DNA of 64,000 bases from Corythucha ciliata (GCA_038030265.1 CM075937.1:2418001-2482000), one strand, 5' to 3'; shown: positions 44,858 through 57,645, counted from the stretch's first letter. The notes: generated from the sequence alone by a model not told the origin. Numbers and translations: made by a program.

Positions 44858-47818
44858 CAGGGGTGGGCAAAATACTTAGAAAATGTATTTTAAATACAAA
44901 GCCCAAAATACTTTCAAAAATTTATTTTAAATACTGAAATACAAATACTTTTTGAATTGTATTTTGAATAAAATACAAGTACAATTTAAAATACTTTTCA
45001 AAAATTCGATTTAGATGGCAGATAGTGCGAAAAACACGAAAAATAAATAATTCAAAAATATCAGGTCCTTCAATAGACAAGTTGACAAAATGTAGCAGCG
45101 CGAAATGGCGCTGCGCCGCGATGCGCAAAAAAAAGGAGACAAGTTGTCACCAAGTATTTAGTACCGAACCGGCGAGCACTGGTGGAGGTGAGGTCACTGG
45201 TGGACCTATATCGGGGCCCGGGGCAGAAGTCTTCAAGAGGCCCCTAAAAGTCTCTAACTATACATAAAACCTCTATTGGTAACCTCTAAGGCTTTTCCTA
45301 ATTTTAGCCATGGCCTTTTCCACATATTGTAGGCAAATTAGCGCTATTTCTACAGTCTATCCGCTAAACAGCGCTTATGCGCTTTAACCTGCGAATTTCT
45401 CCATTTTAGCCGCGAATGAGTGCTTTTTGTCAACTTTAACAGCAAATTAGCGCTTTTTGCCGCAAATTAGCAACTGATTAGCGGGGATATGCGCTTTTCC
45501 CCAACTTTAGCAGCAAAGTAGATTTGGTATCCTGTGAATCAGCGATGTTTCTTCAACTTTCCTCGAGTTGGCGTTTTCCACAATTTTAGCTGCAAATTAG
45601 CTTTTTTTTCTAGCGGTTTACTCAGAATGAGCTGAAAATTACTCAATATTAGCCGTAAAATTCTCGAAATGTTTACCACAAATTAGCATTTTTTTGTTCA
45701 CCGTAACCATACACTGCGGAATAGCGATTTCGTCTCAGTTTTAGCCGCGAATTTGCGAGTTTTTCACTCATAGCCATAAATTAGCGCTTTTTCTCAATTT
45801 TAGCCGAGCGCTATTTCGTAATTTTAGCAGTGCAGTAGCTATTTCTAGCCCGTGTATTAGCGAATTTTGTTCATTTTAGCCAAGAATTGGCGTTTTCCGT
45901 TATTTTTACTGCAAATCGGCAATTCTTCCAGTGAATTAGCACTTTTTGTTTCAATTTATGCTGAAAATTAACTTTTCTCTTTAATCTAGCCAGAATAATT
46001 ACTGATTTTCTCCATATTAGCCGCAAATTGGCACCGCATTAGTTATTTTTTTCAATTTTAATTATGTAGAATAGGGCTTCATCTCAGTTCTAGCCGTGAA
46101 TCAGTGTTTTTTCTTTTACTTATAACCATGAATTTGCCGTTTACCTCAATTTCAGCCACAAAGTTGTTGTCAGAAGGCGGAATTAGAAATTCCAACACAC
46201 TTTATCCGCGATTATTTTCCTCAATTTTAGCCGTAAATTCGCGTTTTTTTCAACTTTAGCTGCTTTGAAGCGTTTCTATAATCTGTGAATAAGCGAATTA
46301 TCTTAATTTTTCAGCCACGAATTCGTGATTTTCTCAAATTTTAGCCGGGAATAACACTTTTTCCCATTTTGAGCTGAAAACGAGAGTTTTTATTTATTTA
46401 TGACGGGCTAATTGTAGTGAATTTTTCAATATTAGCTGGGTTTTTTTTTACACTTCAGTCCCACGTTGGCATTTTTCCTTCAATTTTTGCTATCGATTAG
46501 CGTGTATTGTTTAGTTTTAGCCTCGAACAGAAGCTACGCATTTGCGTTTTGTCAATTTTTCAAGGTTTAGCGACTTTGTGGGTCGCGCTCTCTTCGGTAT
46601 ACAAAATTACCGCCAACGAAAAATTTAGAGATCTTTTTTATATCGACAATGAAAAATTTGGAAAACCCGAACACGCGATCAAACTGACTAATGTTGTTTT
46701 TTTAACATAATGTTTGTTATTTAAAAAAATAAAAATTGAGGTTTGTTAGCTGTTGGCACGCTACAACTTTAACCAATTTTGGCCACGGGTTAGCGCTTTC
46801 AATCAATTTTAGCAGTGCAGAAGGGATTCTTTCGTTTGTTTGGCGATTTTCCTCCATTTTAGCCATGATTTGGCGTTTTCCTCATTTTCAGCTGCAGTTT
46901 AGCCATTTTTTAGCAGCCAATTAGCACTTTTTTCTCAGTTTGAGTTGAAAATTAGTGTTTTTCTTAAAGTTGGCCCCGCTAATTAATATTATTGTCAATT
47001 CTAGCCGCGTAGTTTTTTTAGGTTTTAGCCCGCGTAAGCAATTTTTTTCTACGGATTAGCGCTGTTTCTCAGTTTGAGCCTCGATTCTTTCAGAAGCTAT
47101 ACAGATTATCGTTTTCTCAATTTCAGCCGCGCATTATTGATTTTTCTTCATTTCAGCTGTGAAATAGCGTTTTCTGATAATTTTGCAGCGAATTAGCACA
47201 TTATCTATTCCCTTTTTTTTATTAATAGGCGATTTTTCGCCATTTGAGCTGTGAATTTGCCATTTTGGTCCAGTTTAAACTCGAATTAGCGTGGTTTTCG
47301 CAATAATTGCCACGAGTTTTGTTCACTTGTACAGCTTTGTGTACTTGTAGGCTAGGGCTCCGTATGATCCATTTTTGTGCAAAGTTTCCATCCGCTAGCA
47401 TCATTTTTGCGGCAGTTGTGCTAACAAGGAATTCGGAACTTCCACCTCCCACCATGACTACCCTTCCCTCTCCACTTTTTCGAAAAATGAAAACGTCAAT
47501 CGAAGGCTGTTATTACACCGGGTTTTTGTGCCAAATATGGTGTCACTGAGTTAGGTTATACTGGTGAATGGTGGCGAATAAGTGGAAACTTAAGAACGTT
47601 GAAATTAAAAGTATTTGTATTTGTATTTTCATTGAGTGAAATCCAAAATACTATTGAAAATTTGTTTCAAATACAAAGCCCAAAATACTTTCAAAAATTT
47701 ATTTTAAATACAGAAATATAAATACTTTTCCAAAAGTATTTAAATACAATTACAAAATACGTATTTTGTATTTAAAATACAAAGTATTTTAAATACTCAA
47801 GTATCTTGCTCACCCCTG
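44858..47818. mobile_element. hAT-like non-autonomous element in copia remnant, copy A, 2,961 bp
   Basis: It begins CAGGGGTGGGCAAAATAC and ends GTATCTTGCTCACCCCTG, an inverted pair. Direct repeats of 8 bp flank it: TCCCTCAC (44,850-44,857) and TCCTTCAC (47,819-47,826). In copy B both are TCCCTCAC, so one base changed here after duplication. The ends carry 'TATTTTAAATAC'-type subterminal words repeated many times. The interior (45,290-47,300) is family I repeat in the T-rich sense. No transposase was found. It cuts a copia RNase H frame, showing the exact insertion point. Confidence 0.82.
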
Positions 47819-48060
47819 TCCTTCACAAAGAAATGCCTCGTCTTGATATGCTTTGTTCGTTTGTGGAACTCCAGATTGTTCGATAGTCGAACCGCGGCTT
47901 CATCATCAACGAAGAGGGTAGGAATCGCTTCCATTCGAGTGATGGCTCCTAGTAGTCTCTTGAGCCAAACGACTTCTCCAGCTGCTTCGCTCGCTGCGAC
48001 TATTTCAGCTTCGGTTGTTGAAATGGCCACTGTTGCTTGCCTCTGGCCTGACCAAGAAAC
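47819..48060 (-). pseudogene. Ty1/copia RNase H N-terminal part, copy A
   Basis: The minus strand reads [18 protein letters not shown], then LFVDDEAAVRL and FHKRTKHIKTRHFFV, matching the copia RNase H order (S..TEAE, D..A..L, R.KHI..R.HF.R). It stops at the hAT-like insertion. At its other end (about 48,062) it meets a + strand gypsy fragment head-to-head. The catalytic acidic residues of TEAE and VDD are visible, but the domain is split by 3 kb. Confidence 0.78.
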
Positions 48061-48063
48061 TGC

Positions 48064-48474
48064 TCAGCAGAATTCCAAATAATGCTAGACCTCGGCATCT
48101 GTCGTCCCTCTAAATCTTGTTGGTCTAGTCCGCTTCACCTCGTTCCTAAAAAAGACGGCACCTGGCGACCTTGTGGTGATTTCCGACGCCTAAACGCTGT
48201 CACCAAACCTGACCTCTACCCTCTCCCTCATCTTCACGGGACGACAATTTACTCGAACCCTCCGACATCGAAAAAAACGCCATCATCACACCTTTCGGCC
48301 TTTTTGAGTTTCAGATTATGTGTTTTGTTTAACGCAACGCCGGTCAATCATTTCAGCGATTCATGGATGAAATACTTCGCGACCTTCCCTTCCTCTTCGT
48401 TTACCTCGACGATGCGCTTATCGCTTCCAAATCTCCCGCAGAACATCTGGAGCATCTCACTCTCGTTTTCCAGC
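48064..48474 (+). pseudogene. Ty3/gypsy reverse transcriptase fragment, copy A, internally deleted
   Basis: [20 protein letters not shown] and [16 protein letters not shown] are the opening blocks of a gypsy RT. Compared with copy B, about 40 bases are missing after 48,257, which removes the block around the first catalytic Asp and shifts the frame. The later part, read in frame, keeps FQRFMDEIL and YLDD (near 48,400). The fragment ends where the LTR begins at 48,475. Confidence 0.8.
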
Positions 48475-49485
48475 TGTAGCGTTAGGTTTTCTTAGTTAGA
48501 TGGGGTCGCTACTTTTCCCCCGGTAAGTTTTTTTTGTAGGTCCTCTCTCACCTGTGGGTTTTGGTACAGGATTGGGGTAAAGAAAATTGAAACATTGCGG
48601 GGTGAAGTTGTCTTTATTTACCAGATTGAACGAAAGAGTTAAATAGAACTGTACAATATTTACAAGTGGGGAACCCCCTCTCCCCGATGAACCCCGCGGC
48701 AACACGCCCGCACGAGAAGTTGAGCCCCGAGGTACAAGGACCCGAAACCAACACTGACACGGCGTGCAAGAAAGGAAATTCGCTCACCAGATTCTGGTAT
48801 TCCAACAAGTGACGACTTCGAAGTTGAACGAGGAATGGTTCTCAATATGGTCCCAAAAGCGGCGTGTTCGGTGGAGCAATCAGACTTGGGGGTAGCTTAT
48901 CGCTTCAGTATGTGGTTGGTTGAGCCGGGGTCTGGCGACAACAATGAGTTGCTAACGTCGGTTGAGAAAGTGAGACAGCGTTCTCAACAAGGAAGTTCTC
49001 TGAAGAAGACGACAAGGACGACGGTTGAGAAAGTGAGACAGCTTTCTCAACGAGGAAGTTCACTGAAGAAGACGACCAGGACACGGCGGTTCTTGTTGCG
49101 GCAAGAACGACTTGACTATTACTCGACTACGCACTCTGCGGGTAGGAATCTCAAACTGGCTCACTGCTCTGCTCTGGCACACCCTGTTCACGGGTTACTC
49201 ACTTACTCACGACTTTGCTTTTCACACAGATATCCGAGCCTTCCCGCTGTTCGAGACCGACTGTCCAAACTTCTCGCCTTTGCCAGGGTATCCTTTTTCT
49301 CCCCCTCTACGGCACGCTCGCGCCTACGCGGCCCGAGACCCCGCCCCCAAAGGCAAGAACCCCCGACCGAGCGCCCCACCGCAGGGTCCACCCAGGCGAA
49401 CGAGGCTTCCTTCACACTTCGTACCTCCCACTCCCCTTCTTTCCCCTTTCGTTCATTCTCTGCGCGGGGTGGCTACCACGCTACA
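48475..49485 (-). mobile_element. LTR, about 1,011 bp, copy A
   Basis: It begins TGTAGCG and ends CGCTACA. On the minus strand it carries AATAAA (complement of 48,613-48,618). Immediately right (49,486-49,500), the minus strand reads a purine tract GGGGTGGGGGAA just before the LTR, the expected position of a polypurine tract, so this is probably the 3' LTR of a minus-strand element whose body is lost. A matching target duplication was not found. It truncates the gypsy fragment. A 63-bp tandem duplication lies inside. Confidence 0.62.
48961..49086 (+). repeat. Two tandem 63-bp units inside the LTR
   Basis: GTTGAGAAAGTGAGACAGC... occupies 48,961-49,023 and repeats at 49,024-49,086 with a few differences. 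Each unit contains GAGAAAG...CTTTCTC-type symmetry. The same pair occurs in copy B (about 63,691-63,816). Probably an enhancer-like or structural repeat in the LTR U3 region. Confidence 0.7.
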
Positions 49486-49708
49486 TTCCCCCACCCCTAG
49501 CTACGAGCCAAATAAAATAAAATAAAAAAAATAAAACCGAAAGTGTTTATTAAGTATAAAGAAGAAAAGAAAGAAAAGACAATAACTTACATCGAAATTC
49601 GAAGGTACTATATTGGTCGCTTATAAATGTAAATTGTTATGTTGAACGATTATGAACAGCTATAATTAATACGATGAAAATATATATGCTAACCACAACT
49701 TAATTAAT

Positions 49709-50626
49709 TTTTTTTTTTTTTTTTTTTTATTGGTGAGTCCTTTAGATTTATAGAATTCCACGGCCCGGAGCCTACAAGCCCGACACCTGTTGTCTTTCCC
49801 CGAACAGTCGGACAGGTGGGGAATGGGGTTCTTCCGGTACCGATACCATACATTACTGCAGGGCCGGCAGATCCGGTGCCAGATTGACACACCGGGCACC
49901 TTTTGTCTGGCGTCCCCGAGGTTCTAGGAGCCTTTCCTATAGGCGCGTCGGATTTGATTGCGAGAGCATTGTGCTTGTTCGCTTTTTTAGAGCGACGATG
50001 TTGCCGAGAAGACGACTGGGAACGGCGAGGAGGAGAGGGCGAGTCAGGCACGGAAGACGACGGTTGCTCGCAGGACACCGACTTTTCACTTAGAGATGAC
50101 GGAGGCGACGTTTTTGGAGAAGTGAGTGGTGAAGAGGGGACAAGACCATGATGTTTCGACACTGCTGGTAGTTCCGCTCGTAGTGCGTATTCTAATTCAC
50201 GAATGTTAATAGGTTTCCCTCGTCTTGGGAATTCCAGCTGATCAGGTGAAACGGACAGAGGGTCCACCCCGATCTCCTCTTTCTTCGTTGTAGACGATAT
50301 CTTGTCCGGTGGGCGGATGAGGATGGTGTTGACCTGGACGCTAGAAGACTCCGTTTCGCCGCCGCTACTAATGGAGATAATGTCTGGCTCTTCCCCCAGA
50401 GCTATGTGTATCTGCTGCAGGTTATTCACGCAGGTTTCTAGCATAGCGACTACGTTCTTAAGCTTTCCTCCACCTCAGGGCAGTAGGCAGCGATGCCCCG
50501 CCGTATGTTTTTCAGCCACTCCCACTCGGTGCCGATGTTGCGAGCGGACGACAATACCTCGCGCCGGGCTGCCGGACGCGTAAGGGTTCTCAGCGGCGCC
50601 ATCGATGGTACCCCGAATTCAGACAT
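49709..50626 (-). pseudogene. Poly(A)-tailed retrocopy: intronless ORF with Cys-rich C terminus, frameshifted twice
   Basis: A minus-strand frame opens at ATG 50,626 (MSEFGVPSMAPLRTL) and runs to about 50,465. After one shift it continues (KLKNVVAMLETCVNNL) as a 246-codon open frame from 50,444. The middle is Ser/Pro-rich and then basic (SSSRQHRRSKKANKHN). Near 49,885 it reads KRCPVCQ. After a second shift it reads ICRPCSNVWYRYRK and DNRCRACRL, giving C-x2-C-x13-H-x3-C-x6-C-x2-C at 49,774-49,869. The copy ends at AATAAA fused to a 21-base poly(A) (49,708-49,728), the mark of retroposition. There is no stop before the tail. I do not recognise the gene; the C terminus faintly recalls a nuclear-receptor-type zinc module. 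Confidence 0.55.
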
Positions 50627-51332
50627 CTCTACGAAGTTAATACCGAAAATATTATTCCGCTACGGGGAGAACATGCCTGGGAAATGATTTACCTTCAAAA
50701 CAAAGGTCATATTCGCGTTTGTCATGCTAAGAAACAACTAGATTTAGATTACTATGTAAATCTGTGGCAAATAATTTTTGACGTAGTCACGCCAAATCGA
50801 TCTCCTCCCACAATTTTCTCTTAATCTCAGTTTTTTGGGTACAAATATTTGCAATTAAGATACAAAGGGGCTCTAGAAGCCCTTTTTTGCAATTTCGACC
50901 GTCATTTTTTGCTACTGATCCTTTTGCGCTAAAAACGACGATTTTGGCCAAAACAAAAGTTGCATTTTTTCGGCAATTGTGGTCAATTCGCAAGGAAATT
51001 TCACGAGGAATCCGAAAAAAAATATCAAAAAAATTCTGGAATGACTTGTTCTGAAGTTATATCCAAAAACGACACTTCGGTACGGGGAGAACATGTCCGA
51101 TAAATGATTTTTTCTCAAAACAAGGTCAGATTTGTGCTTCTCATATTAAGAAATAGCCAGGTTTTTCATTTTCATGCAATTTATCGAAAAAAAAGCGACG
51201 GACCGCCAGACCGACGGCATGCCAAAAACCACTTTTTTCAACTTTTTTGAGGTTGTACATTATGAATGTGGTGTCAGCTCGGACTCGATTTTTTTCACGA
51301 ACACCACACTTCCATTCCCGTAGGGAACATGG
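50627..51332. other. AT-rich DNA with two diverged direct repeats
   Basis: TACGGGGAGAACATG at 50,659 and 51,081 opens two diverged copies of an ~85-bp phrase (…AAATGATTT…CAAAACAA(A)GGTCA…). No gene is supported. Confidence 0.5.
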
Positions 51333-52200
51333 AAGTAAAAATCGTTTTCACATACATGAATTATAGATGAACATAGATCCTTTAATGTCCACATTTTTAG
51401 GCCCACCTATAGGGAGCACGGGGCGATCCGGACCCCTTGCCCTTATCTCGTTACGCTACTAATTCACGGACAGAAGTGAGAAAAAGCTCTACTTCGCGCG
51501 GCTCAAGTTTCCTTAAAGTTTCCGCGGATAAAGTACAGAAAAAGCGCTAATTCATGAATGAAATTGAGAAAAATGGCTCATTAGCGGTTAAAAAGCAAGA
51601 AAAATACGAAATCCCCGCAAAAACTCGGAAAAAACGCTAATTCACGGCAAAAGTGGCGAAAAATCGCTAATCCGTGGTTAATTCACCGATGAAATGAAAG
51701 GAAAAACGCTACCTTGCGATTTAAACGGACAAAACGTCAAATTCGAGGCTTCCAGAAAATGAAAAAATCGCTAATCCACAGCCAAATTCAAAAAATTTCG
51801 CGACGAAAATTACGGAAAAACTGTAATTCATGGCTGAAATCTATAATTTTAGAGGCTAAAATGAGGAAAAACGCTAGCGTGTGGTTATAATAAGGATAAA
51901 TGGCTAATTGGGGGTTCAATTGAGAAAATTTGTTAATTCAGAAACTTGAGAAAACGGCAAGCCGAGGCTTCCGGAGGCAACTTTGCAGCCAATAAGCAAA
52001 AAGCGCTAATTTACGGAAAAAATTGAGAAAAATCGCTAACTCGTGGCAAAAATTGAGAAAAATAGTGAATTCGCCGCTAAAATGGAGACGTCGCTTGTTC
52101 GCGGTTGGAATGGGGGAAAATAAATATCTAATTCACCGATGAAATTGAGAAGAAGGTCTGAAGTGTTGAAAAAAGTGTGGAAAAAAAAAAGTTTCTAGGC
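51333..52200. repeat. Family I degenerate repeat tract (A-rich sense)
   Basis: The first part repeats 32,922-33,230 closely. The remainder is the A-rich sense of family I (GCTAATTC...AAAATTGAGAAAAA). It lies just left of duplication copy B but has no counterpart at the same distance left of copy A. Confidence 0.6.
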
Positions 52201-55200
52201 AAGAAAGCGCCGGCGCTTGAATAGGGTCTCAGTGATGTGAAATTTATCAGTTATTTTAAAAATCTACACTTTTTCATTTTTCACATGACTGAAATAGCCA
52301 CGCGAAAGGTGGTTTCAGGAACAGACTTTTGTCTTATTCTTTCCCAATCCACTTTGTCTCTAACCACTAACGGTGAGCCGTAAACACGACGAATACCGTA
52401 AAATAAAAAGTAATGAAACTAGAAAAAGGTAGGAAAATGCTCATAGCTCGCTCGGCTATGCAAAGCATTTTCGGCTATGTATCTACATTTTTTATGTCGT
52501 TTTTGTGCGTCCTTGCAGGTACGCACTACTACCCTGTTTGTATGTATATTGGGCCGATATTTTTCCAGTGCCCCGGGCCTGTCAGATCTGTGTATCCGCC
52601 CCTGTGCTGATTAACTTAACCACGCCAAAACGAGAAGAGCGATTCTTTATTCTTTTTCGGTTATGAACAGTGAAGTCTTAATAAGTGAGGCCAACCTCCA
52701 CAATTCAGTATATTACACGCCTAAAGAAAGTGTTCTCACATAGGAACATCGTTAAATTGAAAAATGACTTCACAAAGAATAAAAGCTATGTTAGCGTTAT
52801 CTTCTGTTTAAGCGACGAGAGAGGTTGCTTCTGTGAAATCGACAAATGTACGAAAATAACCAACGTATTCCCTCTTATAAAGTTGTTTTCATCGTGGTCC
52901 TTACGTTTTTCCTTCGACTCCAGTTTTCCCCTCTGGCCACTTTCCACACCGGGTGCCATTCTTTTAATTCATCTCGGGCAGACATGAACACCCGTATAAG
53001 GGTCAATGGGTGAAAGCGACCGGACAGTTTCATCAGAGAATTCCCAGCACCTGCCTTTTCCATTATTTCGCCATGCCGTAAATCACGTCCACTTCTGGCA
53101 GGCAACAAGAAATATGTCATATTCATTTATTTCCCTACCACTTTTTATATATAAAAAAAATGTATAGGTACCTTCTTTTCAGTTATTATGAGCATCCTTG
53201 TTAAAAAGGAAATTAAAACGGAAAAGTTACTGAGAAAAGCTTTTTTAAATATGAAAAAGTATGGTAAACTGGAATTTATTATTAACGTAAATTTTCTTTA
53301 TAGCCGTTTTCACACGGAAGTTAGGAGCTTCTTATAGCTAACTGCTTGAAAGCTTGGCCAGCCAAGTAAGGTGCGGGATCCTTCATTCGCTACTTATCAA
53401 CCAGAAATAATTTAGAATATCTGAGACACCTTTTAAAGACTATTAACTAAAATGTCAATAATTGAAAGTACCAACACTTACATGCGGATAAATATATTAC
53501 CACAGTCCAGAAACATAAATAACATGTAATTATGAAAATCATATAAATATAACAATAATAAAATTAGGTTTCAGCAATTTGCAAGGAAATTCTTCAAATA
53601 ATCGTGGTCTCACAATCAGAAATTATGTGATCTTATTCTTAAGAGCTGGGAAAAATTCTCATTACCACGATTTCCCTACCCTCGTGAATCTCCTAACCCA
53701 ACCCGTACGGGCTACGATTCCTTTAAACGGAACATGTTTTTTATTTATTTATTTTTTACATGTTTCAATCTAATTTCCGAACACCTCATTTCTTTTTTTC
53801 GAATCAAAAGAACTTGTTTCTGACATTTTTCCTTCATCCCGCCAGAAACACTCGCCTTTTGAGCTATTCCCTTCCCCACCTCGCAAACGTCAACAATCCC
53901 ATTCGGGCGACGGTGTGTGTCGTGGTGTGGGTGTGCTGGAAACGTTCTAGAAACACGAGTTGCGTACGAACGCAGCTTTAAAAAAAAAAAAAGTAAAAAG
54001 GCATTTCATCACCTGCCTTTTTCTTGCGGAACTTCTCTTTTCTTGTTTTCTTATTAACTTATCCAACCACGTTTTTCAACAGGCGTATACCTAACCTCAT
54101 ATTTTATTTAGGTATCGCTCCCGAGAACTCATATAAAAAAATATGTTCCTAGGAAAAAACTAATTTTCTCCGCCATTTAGATTTCTGAATAGGAATAAAT
54201 CATTCTGAGGTAGCCTAGTATACGTAGACTCACGCTGTTTGAATTCTCTGAAGTTCAAATAGTGTAATATTACCCGTAAATAATAAACGGGGATATCTTT
54301 TAAAAATGAATTTGGACGCAAATCGATGTGAATTGTATTTATTTGTTTCAGACTTCACGGTGTTTTTCTAGCGACTGTTTTTCTGCTTAATCGGGTTCAT
54401 GGAGGTCGTCGCGCCACTGCCCACGAAGGTGAGTTCAATATTGGGCCAAAAGCTTCATATACTAATTCTGAGGGATCCCCAAATTCCCCCTGATTACTTT
54501 TGGGTCCAGGTCCTGAGCTCATAATAGCAGCCTTTACAGGAGTACGGAAGTCTAGGTTTTGATTTTGAGCCCGAAATCTTTACATTTCGATACAGAAATC
54601 TAGATGCTCAAGAACTAGAACAGCAAATCATACCTAATAATCATAGAGGAGTAATAACATGGAGGGAGCCTTGAAGGAAAGAGGGGTTCAAGGGGACGAC
54701 CCCAAGATTACAGCTGTCGAAAGAGGTTGCTTTTAGGGTAACAGCCACAGAACTTCCCTAGTTTCCTGCTCAATGTAAACAAACGTAGTACACACAAAAT
54801 TGATAAGTTTTCTCATTTTCTGTTTTATTGAAATATAACTTAATTATGTTTCGTTCTTGTCTGGGAAGAAATTTGAACATCAAATTATAGAAATATTTTT
54901 GACGGTAATTTTAACACACTGTGCTCGTAAAGTCCCTTGGTACTTCGTTTTTAATGCGCCTACGTGGTTCGTGACAGTAGTCAATATTAATAGTCTTTCT
55001 GTATTTTTTATTTGCATTGAACAAATATCAAACGAACGTGAGATTACGATACGACCGCGAACCTCCAACATTGTCATTTTTCACGATCTATTCATAACAT
55101 GAATCTCAATACCCAGACGTTTTGTCATCTCATCTCGCCTCTAATGCCAGTGTAGTCAAGGCATATTCGAAGACGATCTGTTTTCAACTAAGCCGGTGGG

Positions 55201-56664
55201 TAAGAGAACCAATTTTATAGAAAACTGATTGGTTTACTGTAGGGAATTGGATTGCTTTTCGTGTTTGATTGCTGTAGACGATTTATGGACCACCAACTCA
55301 GATCATAAGCGGATTTAGTAGACATGAAAGCACGTGACGAATTCCCGACGTCTCCCGAGCCCACATTGCTCTATTGGAGCTTTTGGGGTTCGCACGTTAC
55401 AATTCCGGTTTGATACTCCAGTCTAAAGGCCCGGCTACACGGCCAGTCGTTCCCTACGGAAAGCTCGAATCCAGTCGTTCCCTACGGAAAGTTTGAGCGT
55501 GTGGACGGCAAAACTGACTGGCTCGTTCAGGCCTCGGGATCGACTTGATTGAATTATCATCAGTCCTCAAGCTTTAGAGCATTTAACCGGACGATATGAC
55601 CATCCTGACATAACAAATCAACATTTCCCAGGATGAGTGGTCATTTTGTGCCACAAAATTGTCCAAGATGGTGAGTTGGACCATTTTCGGGGCGTCGAGA
55701 AATGAAAGCGTCTGGTTCTTGGGGGCTAAATTCCAGTTTTCTGCATTAATAGTCAGCTTCTAGCGCGATATTATCAATCTTTCGAGTAAGTGTCACCGTT
55801 TCTGTGGAGGTTTCGTCGAAAAATTGTGACTTTTCAAGATATTTATTTTAGGTAGGCTAATTACTCAGTTTGAATGCCTGATTTGTCAATTCACGAGTCG
55901 GGGCGTGCCCGGTATTAAGCTAAACAGTCAGTTTCTAGGGTCAAGACTCTATAGTTTGAGTCTAAATCAACGGTTTCCTGAATGGATCGTCAGTTTCGTT
56001 GGATCCAATAACTGGCAATTCACTCACAGTGGTACAAGCACATTGCAGCATTGTACATCATAAACTAACGGCCAGAAATTGCTATGTTTACCAAAAAATC
56101 CCGACGATGCATACTTGAAAACGAACTTTATTAGCCTGAAACTAAAAGGTATCGGGCCAAGAAACGGACACTTCAGCTGCTTAACATTATTACACTGCTT
56201 TATGGGAGAAATAAGGGACATAATCCAGGCCGCAAATGATTAGCTTCACGCTACATTCTGGGCGAGGGACACGAATTAAAAACTACAGATCACAGAGCGA
56301 AAGAAAGCAGGATCCAAAAACTGTTTTTACGGGGTGAGTGACCGCTCACTTGATGACCCAGGGGTTCGAGTTCGATGCACGCAGATGTCACTGCACCCAT
56401 GGGCGTTTTCTGATGGGTGGGCAAAGACTATCACTCCCTCTCATAATCCACACACATTACTGATGTGCGTGCGAATTCAATTCCGCTTCTTTAGGTTTTT
56501 TAAAGTACTCGATTTTATGGATTATTGGTGCTCCAACCAATAAGAGAACCAAATTTTGCCAATATTGGCCTCTCAAGATAGTCCAGTATGCAGGGGACAG
56601 CACCTTGCAACAGGTGATGTAACGATTTTATTATTTTTATATTAATTAATCTAATTAGGTGTCC

Positions 56665-57645
56665 ATACACGAACGGATTTTTTTGGGAAACCCGCGGGCC
56701 TGGTCTGTGTGTTAGTGGAGAAGAAAAAACTTCGGTTTTGACCATCAGCTTTCAAAACCCGAAGGCCAGGCCTGTTTATCGACATACACGTGCAGTTGAG
56801 ACCGACGGATCTCAGAACTCTAGACCCGCGGGTTTTGAAATCCGAAAGATTGGTCTGTCAGGGGCCAGGGGGGAGGGGAAACGGAAAAACTAAAATTAAT
56901 AAAAAGCATACGCATAAAATTGGGTAAAAGTTTGGAGCTGACGACAACGACTGAGCGACTTATGATGCTGAAACCGTGGTTTCGCACCAAATTAAACGTT
57001 GTAGATCGACAAATATTTTTTGATTTATCCCTTGGTTATACCCTGATCTAGCTGTGCACTTCACACTCGTACTGCGCGGGCGTTTCGGTCGGTGTGAAGT
57101 TTGTCATACGCACCCGACCGCCGTGAACACACATACGAAGCCGAGGAAGCCGTGTCGCAGCTCGCTGCAGCCTTATGACAAATGAGCAATAGCTGGATTT
57201 GAACCCAGGCCCGCTGGTTTGCGAAGCGAGTATTGAATCCATTACACCACCGAGTCATGCCCGTGGACCCATAAGACGCATATGGCTGACCTCTTTCCTT
57301 AGAAAAATACGAAATCCGTCGCTTTTGCCTTTGATCTGTGGGACATGCTCGACAGTTCAACCTGAGGATTTTGTTTTTCAAAATCTGCGGGTTTCACCAT
57401 ACACGAACGGATTTGAACCGTTGGTAAGTTTTCCCGAAGGCGAGGACTGCACGTGAGTGGGCAACGACAGGCTAAAAACCCGCAGATTTGGCCTGTTGGA
57501 AAAACCCACGGTCTAAATCTGCGGTTCTGGCCAGTCATTCTCCACTCACGTTCAAGGCAGAAACCCGCAGGCCGGGCCCGTTAGAAAAATCCGCGGGCCC
57601 GGGCTGCGGTTCTGGCCTGTCAAAAAAATCCGTTCGTGTAAGGCT
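56665..57645. mobile_element. Inverted-repeat element with TACACGAACGG termini, copy B
   Basis: Equivalent of 42,143-43,075. It contains a longer internal segment at about 57,410-57,460 (TTTGAACCGTTGGTAAG...), absent in copy A, so either B gained or A lost about 50 bases at an internal TACACGAACGG word. Confidence 0.5.
57191..57256 (-). repeat. tRNA-derived SINE head (candidate), copy B
   Basis: Equivalent of 42,668-42,735. Here the A-box region reads GGTGGTGTAATGG, closer to a tRNA than copy A's GGAGGTGTAATGG. The B box is GGGTTCAAATCC. Confidence 0.45.

Larger units (their letters stand above)
37889..49271 (+). repeat. Segmental duplication, copy A
   Basis: From AATAAAAAGTAATGAAACT at about 37,889 the sequence is repeated in the same orientation and order from 52,402 onward, with very few substitutions and a handful of indels. 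The match is still running at the window end (copy A position 49,271), so the true right edge is unknown. Inside lie non-coding AT-rich DNA, a MITE-like element, a tRNA-like SINE candidate, split copia remnants, a hAT-like element, a gypsy fragment and an LTR. Confidence 0.92.

Noticed and set aside
48835..49500. 221-codon + strand frame
   Set aside because: Coincides with the LTR and its 63-bp tandem units; a chance frame in GC-rich LTR sequence.
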